From contig JAJEKV010000005.1 of the NCBI GenBank assembly GCA_021234155.1, forward strand, positions 16,912,089 through 16,976,088: 64,000 nucleotides of DNA, read 5' to 3'. Both the position numbers and the translations under genes were made by a program. The notes under the pieces were generated by a model. The model saw only the letters and a list, made by a program, of their open reading frames with translations, ran no database searches and had not been told where the DNA came from. This document shows positions 22,600-34,471 of this stretch, one piece after another; positions within the stretch are counted from its first letter, which is position 1, and every line of letters starts with the position of its first letter. This DNA is from Isoetes taiwanensis. Lineage: Eukaryota > Streptophyta > Lycopodiopsida > Isoetales > Isoetaceae.

Positions 22600-23774
22600 C
22601 TCAAGCATTTAAGGCCCAGATACCATAAAATATCAGAGTCATGAGATCTTTTACCTAAAATTTGCACTTCCATCTGTTTTCTGACAAATATGAATAGCTG
22701 AAGAGATAACATCACAAAAGCTGCTATTAATCTCTTAACACAGGCTATGCACATGGATCAGCAATGAAGAACCATGCGAAAAATATGATGCATAGCATAT
22801 ATTTTACCTATAACCTTTACCAAGATGATCAAGAATACAAACTTTAAGGCTGTTACTAGGCGCTCGATAACATAGAAATCATGTCTGGATCTTGCATTCT
22901 CGAAAAGCTTCACCATATTCCCCATGGGAAGCTTGAAAAGGAAGATGTATGCTTCGAAACAATATCTGTATTATGGAGCTAAGACAAATTCCAAAGAAGA
23001 GGCATTTCATCCCAAAAAACAAAAATCTACCCTTCCATTCATATTCCAAGTAACAAGTAGCATAGTACGTAAAGAAATGTTGATTAAAGTACATCTACAT
23101 TATGTAGGGTACCTTAAAATATGTATGGTATATACTTTACCTTTTGTTTATTTGTTTTTTTTTTTTTTTAAGGAAATTATCACTATCCTACCTCTAAAGT
23201 ATGTATCATGGATATGTAATAAAGAAATGAAGCATTGTTTGTCTCCTTTGGTGACAGATAAAGGTATCATCATGCTAGAAGTAGACAATTATCATAGTGG
23301 CAATGGGAATTGAATGTTAAGATGGTCACTATAAGTGGATTGTCAATAGAATAATGTCAGACGTGAGCAAAATCCAGACAAATTGTCTTATGCAATATTT
23401 TTAAGTGGGATCTTCCACGACCTTCAACTTTGGAAAAAAAAAGGTCATTTGCACTAAGACGTTGACACAATAGAGGATTGCCTTCCATGTTTGAAGAGAG
23501 TTAAAGATAATTGCAACGTTTTGATACATGGTGGTATAATTACGACAAGGTTTGCATTTGTAGTTGTTGTAGTTATATAACTTGTAGAATAAGTGTTTCA
23601 GATCATTATATAATTCTTTTGTTTAGCGCTTATAAAATCCATAAGCATCCCTAACAATATTTGACCATAAACAAAAAGAAGGCATCCATATAAGCCATAT
23701 GTTACATACTTAGGATAATTTCCTGGTAAAAAGCCTAGGATGTTTGTTTGAAGTCATTGATATTGATGACATTA
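22600..23774. other. Flank upstream (minus strand) of the 5-phosphatase exons
   Basis: AT-rich, with short frames only. A plus-strand frame at 22924-23313 has no motif. This is where earlier minus-strand exons of the 5-phosphatase would lie, but I could not place any. Confidence 0.3.
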
Positions 23775-25265
23775 TCTTTACTAGGTACCCCTTGTTTCTT
23801 AATCTACACCGTACCTAAAGTTCCTCGTTTGTGGGGTATGCAGGTACAAAATTTGCTATACTGTATAACAAGATTCGCAAAATACTATAAGATTTCAAGC
23901 AGAATACTATATGGTGTTGATTTTGTACATACAAAATACAATTATGAGGGCTCTCGCTGCCCTGCGTCACCCCCCGTGTGAATATGCACCCAAACCAAAG
24001 GGGGTTTAAGGGGGATTTTAATTTAAATGTGTTGGACCCAATGGTTGTGTTAATTAATGTCAATGGTAGTTATGTGTTGGTTGTTAATGTCAATGGTTGT
24101 TATGTGTTGGTTGTTATGTGTTGGGGGATTTAATTTTTATATGTTGGATGTTAATAGTTTGTGTTGCAAAAAACTTTTTTTTGGCCCCTTCGGGGCCTTA
24201 GGGACGTCTCCCCCCCCCCTCGGGGTGACAAAATTTTTAGAATTCAAACAAACAAAAACTAGAATTCATTTGAGGCTTTCATCACCTGTAGCTTTTGAAT
24301 TTCATCACAATAAAACAAATAAAACATAAGTAAAAGTTACCATAAAGATAGAGCGGATTGATCCCATTATTCTGAAAGTCATAAAGTTTGCAATACCCAT
24401 ACACAAACATTTTTCAACTGGAATTTAACAGCAGCCTTTGGCCTCCATGGATTCTTGTGGTGAGAAACCAAAGTCGAAAACTTTTCTGCTTGTTAGCACA
24501 ATCTAGAAGCCTTGGAATTTGCTTAATAACTACCTCAAAATCTAAAAATGCATGGTAATGTTTTGCAAGCTTCATTCGGAATGAGCCATAAAACAATATC
24601 CAATAGCGCAATCCTGTATTAATCAGCTGGTAGGATGTGAAAGCCTACCAAACCCGGCCGAGAGATTGCTGTTTTAACATAGATAACTTAACCAAACATA
24701 TCCATATCGTACACTATCAAAAAGATCTCGAAGAGAGCTTTCCAACGCAATAAAAATCATCTCAAACAGAGCTCTGGATCAAAAGTTATGATAAGAAATG
24801 TGTTGCCAGCGGGGAAACTGCACTATATGCGCCCTTCAAGCCCACAAAAAGAGGGCTTTAGTTGTGAGCCATTGGTTGTTGACCATTATGCACCACACGC
24901 ACAAAAAAAGGGCTTTTGTTGTGAGCTATTGGTTGTTGACTATTATGCACCACACGCACAAAAAAAGGGCTTTTATTGTGAGCCATTGGTTGTTGACCAT
25001 TATGCACCACACGCACAAAAAATGGGCTTTTGTTGTGAGCCATTGGTTGTTGACCATTATGCACCACACACACAAAAAAAGGGCTTTTGTTGTGAGCCAT
25101 TGGTTGTTGACCATTAAAAAAAAGGCTAAAATCAATGGCTCATAAATGGTGCACTCTAGATGTACGCATTAGTACATCAATTTGAATACATCATGAAATC
25201 ATAGGAAAACTTTAGTGAAAAGCGTACAAAAACACAAAGAAAACCCCCTGTTATTATGCTACATA
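23775..25265 (+). mobile_element. Dispersed repeat, copy A (unclassified transposable element)
   Basis: Blocks of this region recur in inverted orientation at 40695-40835 and 41620-42200, and once directly at 42262-42353. Landmarks are GTTCCTCG....GGGTATGCA, ATACTATATGGTGTTGATTT, AGGGCTCTCGCTGCCCT, GTGAATATGCACCCAAACC, TTGGACCCAATGGTTGTG, TACCATAAAGATAGAGC and the right-hand end AAACCCCCTGTTATTATGCT (near, with one extra base). No protein is encoded. The shared outer end TGTAGCATAATAACAGGGGG (on the other strand) probably marks the element terminus. The superfamily is unknown to me. Confidence 0.55.
24842..25116 (+). repeat. 57-bp tandem repeat, nearly five copies
   Basis: GGGCTTTTGTTGTGAGCCAT starts at 24853, 24910, 24967, 25024 and 25081, exactly 57 bp apart. 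It is followed each time by TGGTTGTTGACCATTATGCA and CCACACGCACAAAA. Because 57 is divisible by three and the unit lacks stops in several frames, long artificial frames run through it on both strands. These should not be called genes. Confidence 0.95.
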
Positions 25266-26058
25266 TTCACTACAACTTTGGCAAGTCCTTAAAAAAGGAA
25301 AAAGAAAAGGGGTCCTTAAAATTTATTTCCAAGAAAGAAGCTTTGCAAAACAAGCTTAAGCTCAAAGATCTTTTTCTATGGGAAGTTTCAAGATGTGGGA
25401 CAGGACATTAAGCTTTACAAATGTGAATATGAACATGACTAAACTGTGGGATCAAATGTCATATTTTGTTAAAGTATAGCAGAGACCTTGCTTGCAATAT
25501 GTAGCGAGTTGATTATGCCTCGACTTTAAATTTACATTAGCATGGTATTGGGAGTCACCATGCTCAAGGACACATCAATGAAATCATTGAAGTTGATGAC
25601 ATTATATGCATACTAGATGTCGACCCGATGACTCCAGTTATTGTAACGTTGGCAATCGACAATGACTATAGCTTTGGCAATCGACAATAACTCCAATTAG
25701 TATAGCTTTGCCAAAGTCATATTTGAGAGAAAAGCTTATCCAAAAAAGATTCAGGGATAGCTTTGGCAAAATATAACTCCAATAATTATAGCTTTGGCAA
25801 AGTCATTCTTGAGAAAAAAGCTTACCCAGAAAAAGATTCAGGGATGTGGGATCTGAATGACTTGACGAAAGGAAGAAAATGTTATTCTAGAAAGCCAGCA
25901 TGTTTAAAGGGAAGTACTATTTAAACCCAACTTCTTGTGCTCTTCATCTTCATCATCATCATTGGGTCTTAGCTATTTGCTGCCTTTCGCAATCAAAAAG
26001 ATATTGGTCAAATTGTGAAGTTATTTGACTTCTCCAAGGTAAAAAAATGCTTGCTTGA
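25266..26058 (+). repeat. Non-coding stretch with an 85-bp direct duplication
   Basis: 25690-25760 and 25775-25850 share ACTCCAAT.A.TATAGCTTTG, CCAAAGTCAT..TTGAGA, AAAGCTTA.CCA and AAAGATTCAGGGAT. TAGCTTTGGCAA recurs further in between. The block lies just upstream of the Ty3 integrase tail and may belong to that element's interior. Confidence 0.55.
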
Positions 26059-26367
26059 ATGCTTGTAGATCTTCTTAACATTTTGAAAAAAGCCAAAGAT
26101 ATCGCTGCATTCAAATCTACTCACAAGATTCAGGGTATTTTCAAAAAAGGAGAACTTGTCCTTAAATGGAACAAAGCCAAAGAAGATTCTGCTGGCAAGT
26201 TTGACAATCTTTGGGAAGGTCCATATGAGGTAGTGGGACCTGCAGGTATCAATTCTTATTGGATAAGAGAGATTATCTCAGATATTCTGTTGCCAAATCC
26301 TATTAACACTCTACACTTGAAAAGGTATTGGGAACATCATGTATGTTTATCTTTATTTTTACATTAG
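26059..26367 (+). pseudogene. C-terminal end of a Ty3-type integrase
   Basis: The last part of Ty3/gypsy integrase binds DNA and carries the GPY/F module. The frame reads KKGELVLKWNKAKED, GKFDNLWEGPYEVV and LPNPINTLHLKRYW, the usual order of a 'GDLVL...K', 'G KF...W.GPY' and 'LKRYY' ending. The part before it (zinc-binding and DDE core) is not found upstream, where only duplicated non-coding sequence is seen, so this is a truncated tail. It is distinct from the longer Ty3 element that starts 1.2 kb downstream, because that element has its own integrase end. Confidence 0.7.
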
Positions 26368-26800
26368 AACTTCAAGTCAGAGTCCTAGGTTGATAGTATA
26401 GCACTTAGGATTTCAGGTTCATGAGAATGCTTTGTTATAGGAATTTTTCTACAGCATGTATGTTTATCTTTATTTTTTAGAACTTCAAGTCAGAATTCAT
26501 AGGTTGATAGTATAGCACTTAGGATTTTTAACTCATCTGTCTTAAGTTGTCCTGCCAATCACCATAAACCTTGCTTCTATTTTACCATTTCTAAGCACCC
26601 TGCATATCAGCTTTACCATCAAGATCAGGGTTGCAATGTCATTGTGATTATTAGGCTGACAGTTTTATGTTTTCATGATAGGTGTACCCTTGTTCCATCT
26701 TTCCATCTGTCTTGAGTTGTCCTACAGATCATGAAAACCTCTTTTCTACTTCTTATCATTCCCTTATAACACTTTGCACTTCAGCTTCACCATCCTAAGC
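26338..26800 (+). repeat. Two nested direct duplications behind the integrase tail
   Basis: ATGTATGTTTATCTTTATTT, AGAACTTCAAGTCAGA and GGTTGATAGTATAGCACTTA occur at 26338-26413 and again at 26456-26524. CATCTGTCTT.AGTTGTCCT, CTTTGCA..TCAGCTT.ACC and nearby bases occur at 26536-26618 and 26704-26793. The order suggests one roughly 170-bp tandem unit in the 3' region of the element. Confidence 0.6.
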
Positions 26801-26969
26801 AGAGTTGTTACCTCAAAGTCATCTAGCAATCACAATTTTTCTTGTTTTGGCGAGTCAACACCAGCTACACATCCATATCCATTCAAATCATGCACCATAT
26901 TCCATCTCACACACTCCACACACCATCCCCTACATCCCCTCACTTTTGTTAGTCCTGTACATGCTGGTA

Positions 26970-27480
26970 CATGACTATTCATGCATACGACGGACCAAGT
27001 CAAGGCCAAGGATCCACAGCCAGGCACAGGTCAGTCGTCAAAGGCCCAGCAGAAGACCAAGCATACCACGTAGTCAAAGGCCGCGCCTGTCGTCAAGAGG
27101 AGGCGCTCAGACAAGTGACGGGCCGTCACCACCCGCGTCAGCGTCAGCGTGATTTCAGGCACTTCAAGAGGCACTGCCAGCATTCCTGCAAATCAGGCCT
27201 CCTTTCAGGAGTCGGCACCGAAATCAGTCAGGGTGTCTATATTGGGCCAAAGGCCATTGTACTATATATATGAGTAGAGCTAGCACTCTAGTTTTTAGAT
27301 GAGTTTTGAGTCTTGTCTCACTTCAGTTTTCTCTCGATTGCAAGAGCTCATGTATCTTCATTGACATCAAGGAAGTTGGTCTCATCATTGTGATCTCACT
27401 GTTCTCTTTTTGGCATTCTGTTCTCTTTTTCTTGTTCTTTTTGCAAATCCCGCGTGACATAGCTCCCTGGATTCTCCTGT
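26970..27480 (+). promoter_or_regulatory. Probable 5' LTR/leader remnant of the Ty3-type element
   Basis: A TATA-like TACTATATATATGAG at 27259 sits about 325 bp before the first gag codons, preceded by a CCAAAGGCCATTG motif and followed by T-rich sequence. This is how a U3-R-U5 would look, but I found no second copy downstream of 33515 and no clear primer site, so the LTR borders are unknown. Confidence 0.3.
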
Positions 27481-27583
27481 TAGATCCAAGGGTCCTCACA
27501 GAGGGCTGTCTTGCAGGAGTTCCCAAACCCAGACCACAAACACTGTCGCCATTGCCGGGTCTGATCTTTCTTTTCTTTCCATC

Positions 27584-29150
27584 ATGTCGCTCGAGGTTTC
27601 ACTCCCGAAGAACTTCTTTTGGCGGCTCGACTGAGCGCCATCAACGACGCGAGGCTGTTTCGGGATATGTATGATCTCGCTTTTGACATTGAGGGAGGTC
27701 GTGTCCGCCTCGGAGCTCGATCGGCACCTCCCACCCTCGTGCTCATTCTCGACCGTGGTCTCCCTTTGTGTGTCGCCATTGTTCCCAACCTCAATCTCCA
27801 CAACATACCCCCTGCTCAACCCATCACTATTTCCGGACTCCTGAGAGCACCTATATCCATATCCCTTCAGGCCACACCCCTCAACCCTCCCAACCTTCTT
27901 CACCTCCTGCTGGGATGGGCTACCATCAAGTGTCCTTTGGCCCTCCACACGTTCACGAATTTCAGTCTTCTCCATCTTTTTCAAAGACGCTCTTCCCGGC
28001 ATCAAACCATCGATCTCAAGCCTACCGAGGGATGGCTCTCAAGACCCTTCCCACTCGATGCTACTTTCTATGGACCACCGGGTTTTTCAGTTCCACCCCC
28101 TTGCTCTCAATCCCAGGCGGTTCCACCTCTCTATGCTTCTGCATATCCTCCATCACATCCACCTGTCTATGCGCCAGTTCCGCCTTCATCTCCCACTCAT
28201 AATTTGAAGCTGACTTATCCAACTTTTGGTAACACTAAAGGCAAACCTGCGACCCGAGTGCTCAAGCCCACCGGAGGAATTCAAGCCTTGGCCATTCAAT
28301 GGTCATGCGCCACACAACTCAAATTTCATATCTTTTTCCACGCTCGAGGTGGGTGCCCCTCATCGATGGTTAATGGCCAACAAAAGTCATTGGAAACGAG
28401 TTGGCAAGAAATGAAAACTGCCTTTTTGTCTCATTATGGCACTACACGGACGATGATCAGTTACTCCTCAAGCAACTCAATGACCTTCCAAGAGCCCACG
28501 GAGTCGGCCGAGGATTTTGCGAACGGTCTACACATTCGTCGGTAAACTCCAGGAGTACCCCACGCAAAAAGCGATTCTTTGTGCGGTTCCTGCGCAGGGA
28601 ACTTCCTCCGCCATTTCGACTCATGACCAAATACCTACGCCCAAAGTCTACGGAGCAGGCCATTGAACTGGTCAATCACTTCGGTCAATGTTTCTTCTCG
28701 ATGCCGCTCTACGGAACTTCCTTTCATGCCCCGTCATGGTTCCACAAAAATCCTGTTCAACCTCAAGAAACCAATCCACCACGCCACGCGATCTGGGTGT
28801 CATATTTGTAAATATCAAGGCCATCGGCAAATGAATGCAACTCCTCAAATGGACCTCCTCCTTTGTAAAGGTGTAATATGTGCAATTACGCCATACGGAG
28901 GAATGCACTTCGTTCTCATCCTACACCCTTCGAGGGAATAAAATGGTCTTTCAAGTTCGGACTTCGCCTCAACAACAAATTGATCATATCAGCCTCGGCA
29001 ATATCAAACTCAACAACAACCGTAGATATCAACAAACGCCGCCAATCACCAGGCAGACCCGCGAGGACAAGGTAACCGTCCTCCCTTGATCCTTCAAAGG
29101 CTCAATGTTATCATTGTCATGAATGGGGTCACACCACCACGGTGTGTCGT
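27584..29150 (+). pseudogene. gag of the Ty3-type element, broken, with two zinc knuckles
   Basis: Gag forms the particle and packs RNA. Fragments in different frames read RLSAINDARLFRDMYDLAF, ISFSTLEVGAPHRWLMANKS, WQEMKTAFLSHYGTTRTM and PTESAEDFAN, the typical helical gag core. A CCHC box is complete at 29106-29147 (CYHCHEWGHTTTVC, spacing 2-4-4). A second at 28798-28839 (CHICKYQGHRQMNA) lacks the last Cys; the neighbouring frame has TGC there, so a one-base indel may be the cause. At least four frame changes are needed to follow the protein, so it cannot be made. Confidence 0.7.
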
Positions 29151-29902
29151 CAACTTCCTCAAGTTGAAGTCCAACTTCCGTGGTTCCATCAACCCGGCTT
29201 CATCCCGCTCCACGCTATCAACTTCTGGGGCCAACGGTAAATGTGGACCCTCGGCCTCATTTTGAGGAAACCCCTGGGCCGCCCCTCAACAACGGCGACC
29301 TCGCGATGCGACATCTACCTCAATCCTATGGATCAACAAGCCCAAGAGGAGATTTATCGCACCTTTGAATTCTCGATCCGGCCGAAATCCAATTGGGTTG
29401 GTCTGCCACACGTCACACACGGGCTTCACTTCCTTTGACCATCATCCCTCACGACCGCAACTCCGGGCCTTTCTTTGTGAAACAAATCCCTCATGAGGAT
29501 GATAAAAAAGTCACCGGCTACCGATCTTGATAAACTCATGCCTCCGTCATGCCTAAAGTGAGACAAAGTATTCTCGAAACTCATGCAAGCCGCGGAAGGT
29601 CGCGACACTAGCAAATGTTCATGCCACCACTTTCGAGCTCGGAATACGACAAAGCACCGGCGAATCATCTACCTCACACGCCCCAACCAGATCCAAATAT
29701 TGCTTTGGAGGTCGAAGCTTCTCAAAGAAGTCTCGACTTCTTTACCACAGACTCCGGCTCCACGGACCTGCGGACCCCTTTTCACATGTTCCTTTGGAAC
29801 TTTAGGAAGAACTCGCCAAGATCAAGATTCCTTTGAGCCTGGCCACCATTTTGAAACTCTGTCCAGCTCTCAAAGATCAGTTACCTCTTCTCACGGTTTT
29901 GG

Positions 29903-30307
29903 TTGGAGTTGTTGGACCTCCGCGACCCATTGCATGCCACGGTGGGCAATCAGCAAATCAATCATGTTCAAATTGATGGTGGTAGTGCCGTCAATCTTAT
30001 TACTGATAAGCTTCGGAAGCAATTGGGCATCAAACAATTGTACCATGCCCCCTACGACATCAAGTTGGCCAATGGCCATATCATGCACCCTCAAGGTGTT
30101 ACTCCTCTTCTCCATATCGGCATTGATCTCAAATTCCCATTGGAATTTGGTGTTTGGAAAGTCGGAGAAGATCCCGGTGATTATGAAATGTTGGTTGGGC
30201 GACCTTTTCTCCGCCAGGCTAAGAGTATTCATTACTGGGCCACGGACCAACTTGTTATCACTGATGGACATCTCAATGCCACAATGGATCTCGAACCGGC
30301 AAATTGA
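29903..30307 (+). pseudogene. Aspartic protease domain of the Ty3-type element
   Basis: The frame contains NHVQIDGGSAVNLIT, the retropepsin active-site box in the D-G-G-S form common in plant Ty3 elements. PYDIKLANGHIMHPQGV follows, then EMLVGRPFL, the usual late 'LGRP(F/W)' turn. The catalytic Asp is kept. The domain is open over about 134 codons, and the flanks are frameshifted. Confidence 0.75.
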
Positions 30308-31039
30308 TCTCATGAAAATGCGGAACCTTTCACCGGCCGCGGACTCACGAAGAAGCACAAAATATTTATCATGTCCAAGCTCCACCCGGGGTCTCTCTCT
30401 TTTCCTCCCACGCCCGATCCTTGGGGAGATGACGCCGATCGAGACCGGTGCGGCTGCTCTCTTTGACCGTGCACGGCTTCCTCGCAATCGCATTCAACAT
30501 CTTGATCATTTTCGACAAAGACCCTTCTTCGAACCGCTGATGTTCATGCCGTCATGAAGCAACCCTTGCTTGATGACGCCGAGCAGCCTTTTTTCTTCAC
30601 CACTCACAATGCTGCTCCCCCTGTCATGCTTCAAGCTCATCAGGTTCAAGACATGGAGATTGTTCCTCATATTCAAACTCCAGAGATGGAAATAGTGGAC
30701 ATAGGTAACAATCAACCCGTCCCCGCTTAGTCGCAAATCTTCCCACCACTTATAAAGCACGCCACGTCGTGATTTTGTTCAAAAAAGTTTAAACATATTT
30801 TTGCTTGGAGCTACAAAGACCTTCGAGGGTATCAAAAAGAATTGGGGAACTCACTATTCCTACCAAACCCGATGCACCCAATCTAGCAACGACCGAGTAC
30901 ATGCTCAACCCAAATTACCGCGGACCGTGTCAAGGCGGTTGATAAACTTTTAGTCGTTGGTTTGATTTATGAGGTCAAACACTCCTCAATGGGTGAGCCC
31001 CATCGCCATTGCTCTCAAACACAATGACAAGATCCGGCG

Positions 31040-32204
31040 TTTCGCGTGGACTACGTAAAACTCAATCGCTATGGGCGTGATCATTTTTCGCTTCCTTCAC
31101 GGACCGTGTTCTTGAAGAAGTTGCTGGTCATGAGATGTACTCTTTCATGGATCGGTTTCTCACCGGGTACAATCAAATTTCTATCAAGAAAGAAGATCAA
31201 CTCAAAACTACCTTCACCACCCCGGCACTTTTTTGCCTACAAGGTGGTCCCTTTGGTCTATCAAACTCTCCTTCAACCTTTCAAATAAGATCATGCTCTC
31301 TGTCTTTCAAGACTATATGAAGGAAAAACCTTTTCTGCAGATCTTTCAAGATGATTTTTCAGCCTACAGCTCAATGGATGATCACTTGGAGAAGTTGGAA
31401 CTTGTCTTTCAAAAATGTGATGAGTCTGGCATTAGTCTCAATCCTGAGAAGTGCACTTTTTGCGTCACCTCAGGCGTTTTGTTGGGTTATGTGGTTAGTA
31501 AAGAAGGCATCACGACGGATCCCACTAAAATCAGTTGTGTACTGAAGGCTCAAGCACCATCTAATATCAAAGAAACATGCTCTTTCCTGGGTAAGGTTAA
31601 TTACTATTCCACTTTCATTCCTGGACTTGCAGCTATAGCTGATGCCATTCATAAACTCACGGGTGATGAATCCACTTGGGCTTGGAATCCCCAAGCGGAA
31701 GCTGCTTTTCAGAAGTTGAAGCTGTTACTTACCCAGGCCCCGGTACTTGTTCCTCCTCAATGGGACAAGCCCTTCCATGTACATGTTGATGTCTCTGCAT
31801 TTGCCATTGGTGCTGTTCTTTCTCAGGCCTATGATGAGCATACGGATAAACCAATCCGTTATGCCGGCGGAACTCAATCTGCTGGCGCAATTACTCGCCA
31901 CAGGCACGCGGCTTTGGGCTTAGTCTTTTGTGTCCAACGTTTCCGTCATTATTTGTTGGGTAGCCAGATCAAGTTCTTTGTTGATCATCAAGCTCTTCTT
32001 TATTTGATCAACAAAGCCACGCCCACGGGTAGAATTGCTCGTTGGGTCCTTCTTCTGCAAGAATTTGAAATTGTTCATAAGGCAAGCAAGTCTCATGTGG
32101 TGGCTGATTATCTTTCACGCATTCACACGGATGATCCCTCCACGGGTGTTTCTGATGCCTTTCCAGATGCTCAGTTGTTCCTGGTCACGGCCACGCCCCA
32201 TTGA
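31040..32204 (+). pseudogene. Reverse transcriptase and RNase H of the Ty3-type element
   Basis: The 5' RT half is split over frames (YNQISIKKEDQLKTTFTTP, GGPFGLSNSPSTFQ). The frame from 31233 is open for 323 codons. It has LQIFQDDFSAYSSMDDHLEK, where the usual Y-x-D-D is F-Q-D-D, then GISLNPEKC, LLGYVVSKEGI and SFLGKVNYYSTFI. The RNase H region has HVDVSAFAIGAVLSQ (first Asp), FFVDHQALLYLI (later Asp) and VVADYLSRI. The block that normally carries the catalytic Glu (TEREAL type) reads ITRHRHAALGLV, so that Glu is lost. The polymerase half also has a likely duplication or indel around KEKPFLQ. It is inactive. Confidence 0.85.
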
Positions 32205-32334
32205 TTTCACAATTTTCAGCAATATCTTCTCACTGGTGCTCTTCCTCCAGAAGATCCGACGCTCTCTCCAGACAAGCTTCGCTCCCGTCGCCGTCAGTTT
32301 CTCCGCGAAGTCCGTGACTACACCATGGGTTGCC

Positions 32335-33515
32335 GGCCATCTATATAAACGAGGTAAAGACATGGTCCTCCGTCGTTGTGTCCTTCCTCATGAAGTGCCC
32401 GATATTGTTCGACAAGCCCACGACGGGCTTGGTGGTGGTCATTTTAGTGGTGACACCATGACACGCAAAATTCTTTTGGCAGGATACTTCTGGCCCACGC
32501 TCTTCAAAGATGCCCACGCTTATAATTACGCCAGACGCAGGGACGCCTGGCGGCGTGTGGAAGCCCGCGTGACACTCTTCCATTGACGCCGGTCGCCACG
32601 CCACTTCTCTTCAGCAAATGGGAAATGGACTTTGTGGGGCCCATGGACCCACCAGCACGGCAAACCCGTGCCCGGTCATCACGGATTATGCTACCAAATG
32701 GGCGGAAGCTTGTGCTCTTCCAGACAACACTGCTGCCAGTACAGCCAAGGTACTTTACACACACATTATCACGCGTTTTGGTTGTCCCACGGAACTTGTT
32801 AGTGATCGTGGCGTGCATTTTGTCAATCATACCATCAAGGAGCTGACGGACTATCTTCACATCCAACATCGGAAGAGACTATCCTCAAGAAAATGGCTTG
32901 GCTGAAAGCACCAACAAAACTTTCATCATTGTTCTTAAGAAAATTTGTGACGCTTCTCATACAAATTGGCAAGACAAGTTACCTACTCTTCTTTGGGCTT
33001 ATAACACCAGTTTTAAAATTGCTACGGGCCACACTCCTTTCAAGTTGGTTTATGGTCAAGAAGCTCTTATGCCCTTCGAATATATTCTTCCGGCTCTCCG
33101 ATTCCAACTTGCTACAGCACATAATCCATCTGCTGCACTCAAGGAACGGGTTTATCAATTAGAACAGTTGGATGAACTTAGGCGCGATGCTTACATTCGT
33201 GTTCTTCATGGACAACAGTTGCAGAAATCATTACATGACAAACGACTTAAGACAAAAACATTCAACGAAGGTGATTTGGTTCTTCTTTATGATTCTCGTT
33301 ACAAAAATTTTCCGGGCAAGTTAAAGTTCCGATGGCTTGGTCCTTATCAAATTGTTCAAGTTGTTCAACCCAGTGTTTTCAAGCTGACTGAATTAGATGG
33401 CACTCCATTACCTACTCTGGTTAATGGCTTTCGCCTTAAGCAATTTCATACAGAAGCTACAGACAGTTCTACAAAAGATGCACCACACAGTTCTGAAACA
33501 ACAGATAGTGACTAA
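32335..33515 (+). pseudogene. Integrase of the Ty3-type element
   Basis: The zinc-binding N-terminus reads VLPHEVPDIVRQAHDG then YNYARRRDAWRRV, where both Cys of the H-H-C-C set are replaced by other residues. The core is split: FVGPMDPPA, then DYATKWAEACALPDNTAA and SDRGVHFVNHTIKELTDY in one frame. After a one-base shift come YPQENGLAESTNKT (the catalytic Glu), DKLPTLLWAYNTSFKIATG and PFKLVYGQEALMP. The C-terminal GPY-like module is GKLKFRWLGPYQIVQVV. The frame ends at a TAA-type stop at 33513-33515 after an acidic tail. It is clearly homologous to plant Ty3 integrases but non-functional. Confidence 0.85.
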
Positions 33516-34449
33516 CATCGGCATATTTATATTACTAGAGGCAAATTACAAAATGTGAGCATTGCCCACTTACGTCCGCTATGAGCGAGCTCTATGGGCG
33601 CGTGCCCTATTTACAAAATCCTAAGATTAAAACCCCTCTACTCGGGTTGGGAGCATGCGAGGATGTGGTAGTAGTTACCTTTCGGACCCTGGGCCTTGAG
33701 ATGAATCACCACCTCCATCGCGAGGTGCGAAGTCGGGATGCTTTCATTCCCACTGCACCAACCGTCCATCGCGATGCCGCGGTTGTGGCACTTCAGATCC
33801 GCAGTTCATCTTGCGGTGATCCATTCCGGACAATTGCTGCGGCATTGTGCGGTTCTCGTTCAAACCGGCCCATTTGCCATGCTCATCATCCTTCTCGGCC
33901 TTCGCGCCGGTTTTCGTCTTATAGCCCAACCGGGAATCCCGTTGACGTGGACCAATCACATTGGCGTGGGCAATGCAAAATCTTTCTAAATTGGAATCTT
34001 TTTCTCCGCCCACTAGCAATGGTACCTTTTCAGACACTTTTGTTTTAATGATATCCCCTTCCAATTAAATGACATTCCTTCTTTTCCCGTCGAACATTAA
34101 AATGTGTACCTTCGCCGGTATCATCCAGATGAGTCCCTCGTCTCATCTCCACCGTTCATTCCTTCTCCCTTCACCGGTTTGGGGACTTAGCAAAATTTTG
34201 CCTCTCAATCGTCTCCTTCCCATCTCTTGCCACACGGCATCATCAGCGGTTTTTGCTTCATGCCCCTTCAAAAATGCCCGTACCTAAACAACTTTTAGTC
34301 CATCTTCACCTTTTCGTCTTCCTCTCGCCCTCAAACGGCAGTCCTTCCTATTCCTTTAGGCGATCTTTGCCATGGCTCTTGCACCCAAATTTCCTCACCT
34401 CCTTACGCTCCAAGGGATCCCTCTTTTTGAGTCGTGACCTTCGAATCGA
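33516..34449. other. Stretch between the two retroelements
   Basis: GC is higher than in the flanking unique DNA and short frames exist on both strands, but no domain is recognised. Sequence just after the Ty3 stop (GAGGCAAATTACAAAATG at about 33539) could be a polypurine tract and LTR start. I could not find the matching 5' copy, so this remains open. Confidence 0.3.
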
Positions 34450-34471
34450 AGCCCTCATTGGCCACATCTGT

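Larger units (their letters stand above)
27584..33515 (+). mobile_element. Decayed Ty3/gypsy-type LTR retrotransposon (gag-pol)
   Basis: Domains occur in the order gag, zinc knuckles, protease, reverse transcriptase, RNase H, integrase, which is the Ty3/Metaviridae order. Almost every domain is crossed by frameshifts or stops. The best kept stretches are RT-RNase H (31233-32204) and the integrase C-terminus (32898-33515). No chromodomain follows the integrase. Without paired LTRs, neither age nor target duplication can be given. Confidence 0.85.

Noticed and set aside
24842-25116. CRISPR-like array
   Set aside because: The whole 57-bp unit is repeated with no variable spacers, in a eukaryotic transposable element context.
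24788-25145. Apparent repeat proteins on both strands in the 57-bp array
   Set aside because: The unit length is a multiple of three and lacks stops, so any frame stays open; there is no start context or flanking coding sequence.
27582-28005. Minus-strand frames of 169 and 74 codons over the Ty3 gag
   Set aside because: Antisense shadows of gag-like sequence, with Arg/Glu/Gly-rich composition typical of reversed GC-rich DNA.
29583-30557. A 324-codon plus-strand frame and a 200-codon minus-strand frame over the protease region
   Set aside because: They are in other frames than the clear protease (NHVQIDGGSAVNLIT) and show no domain; they are shadows.
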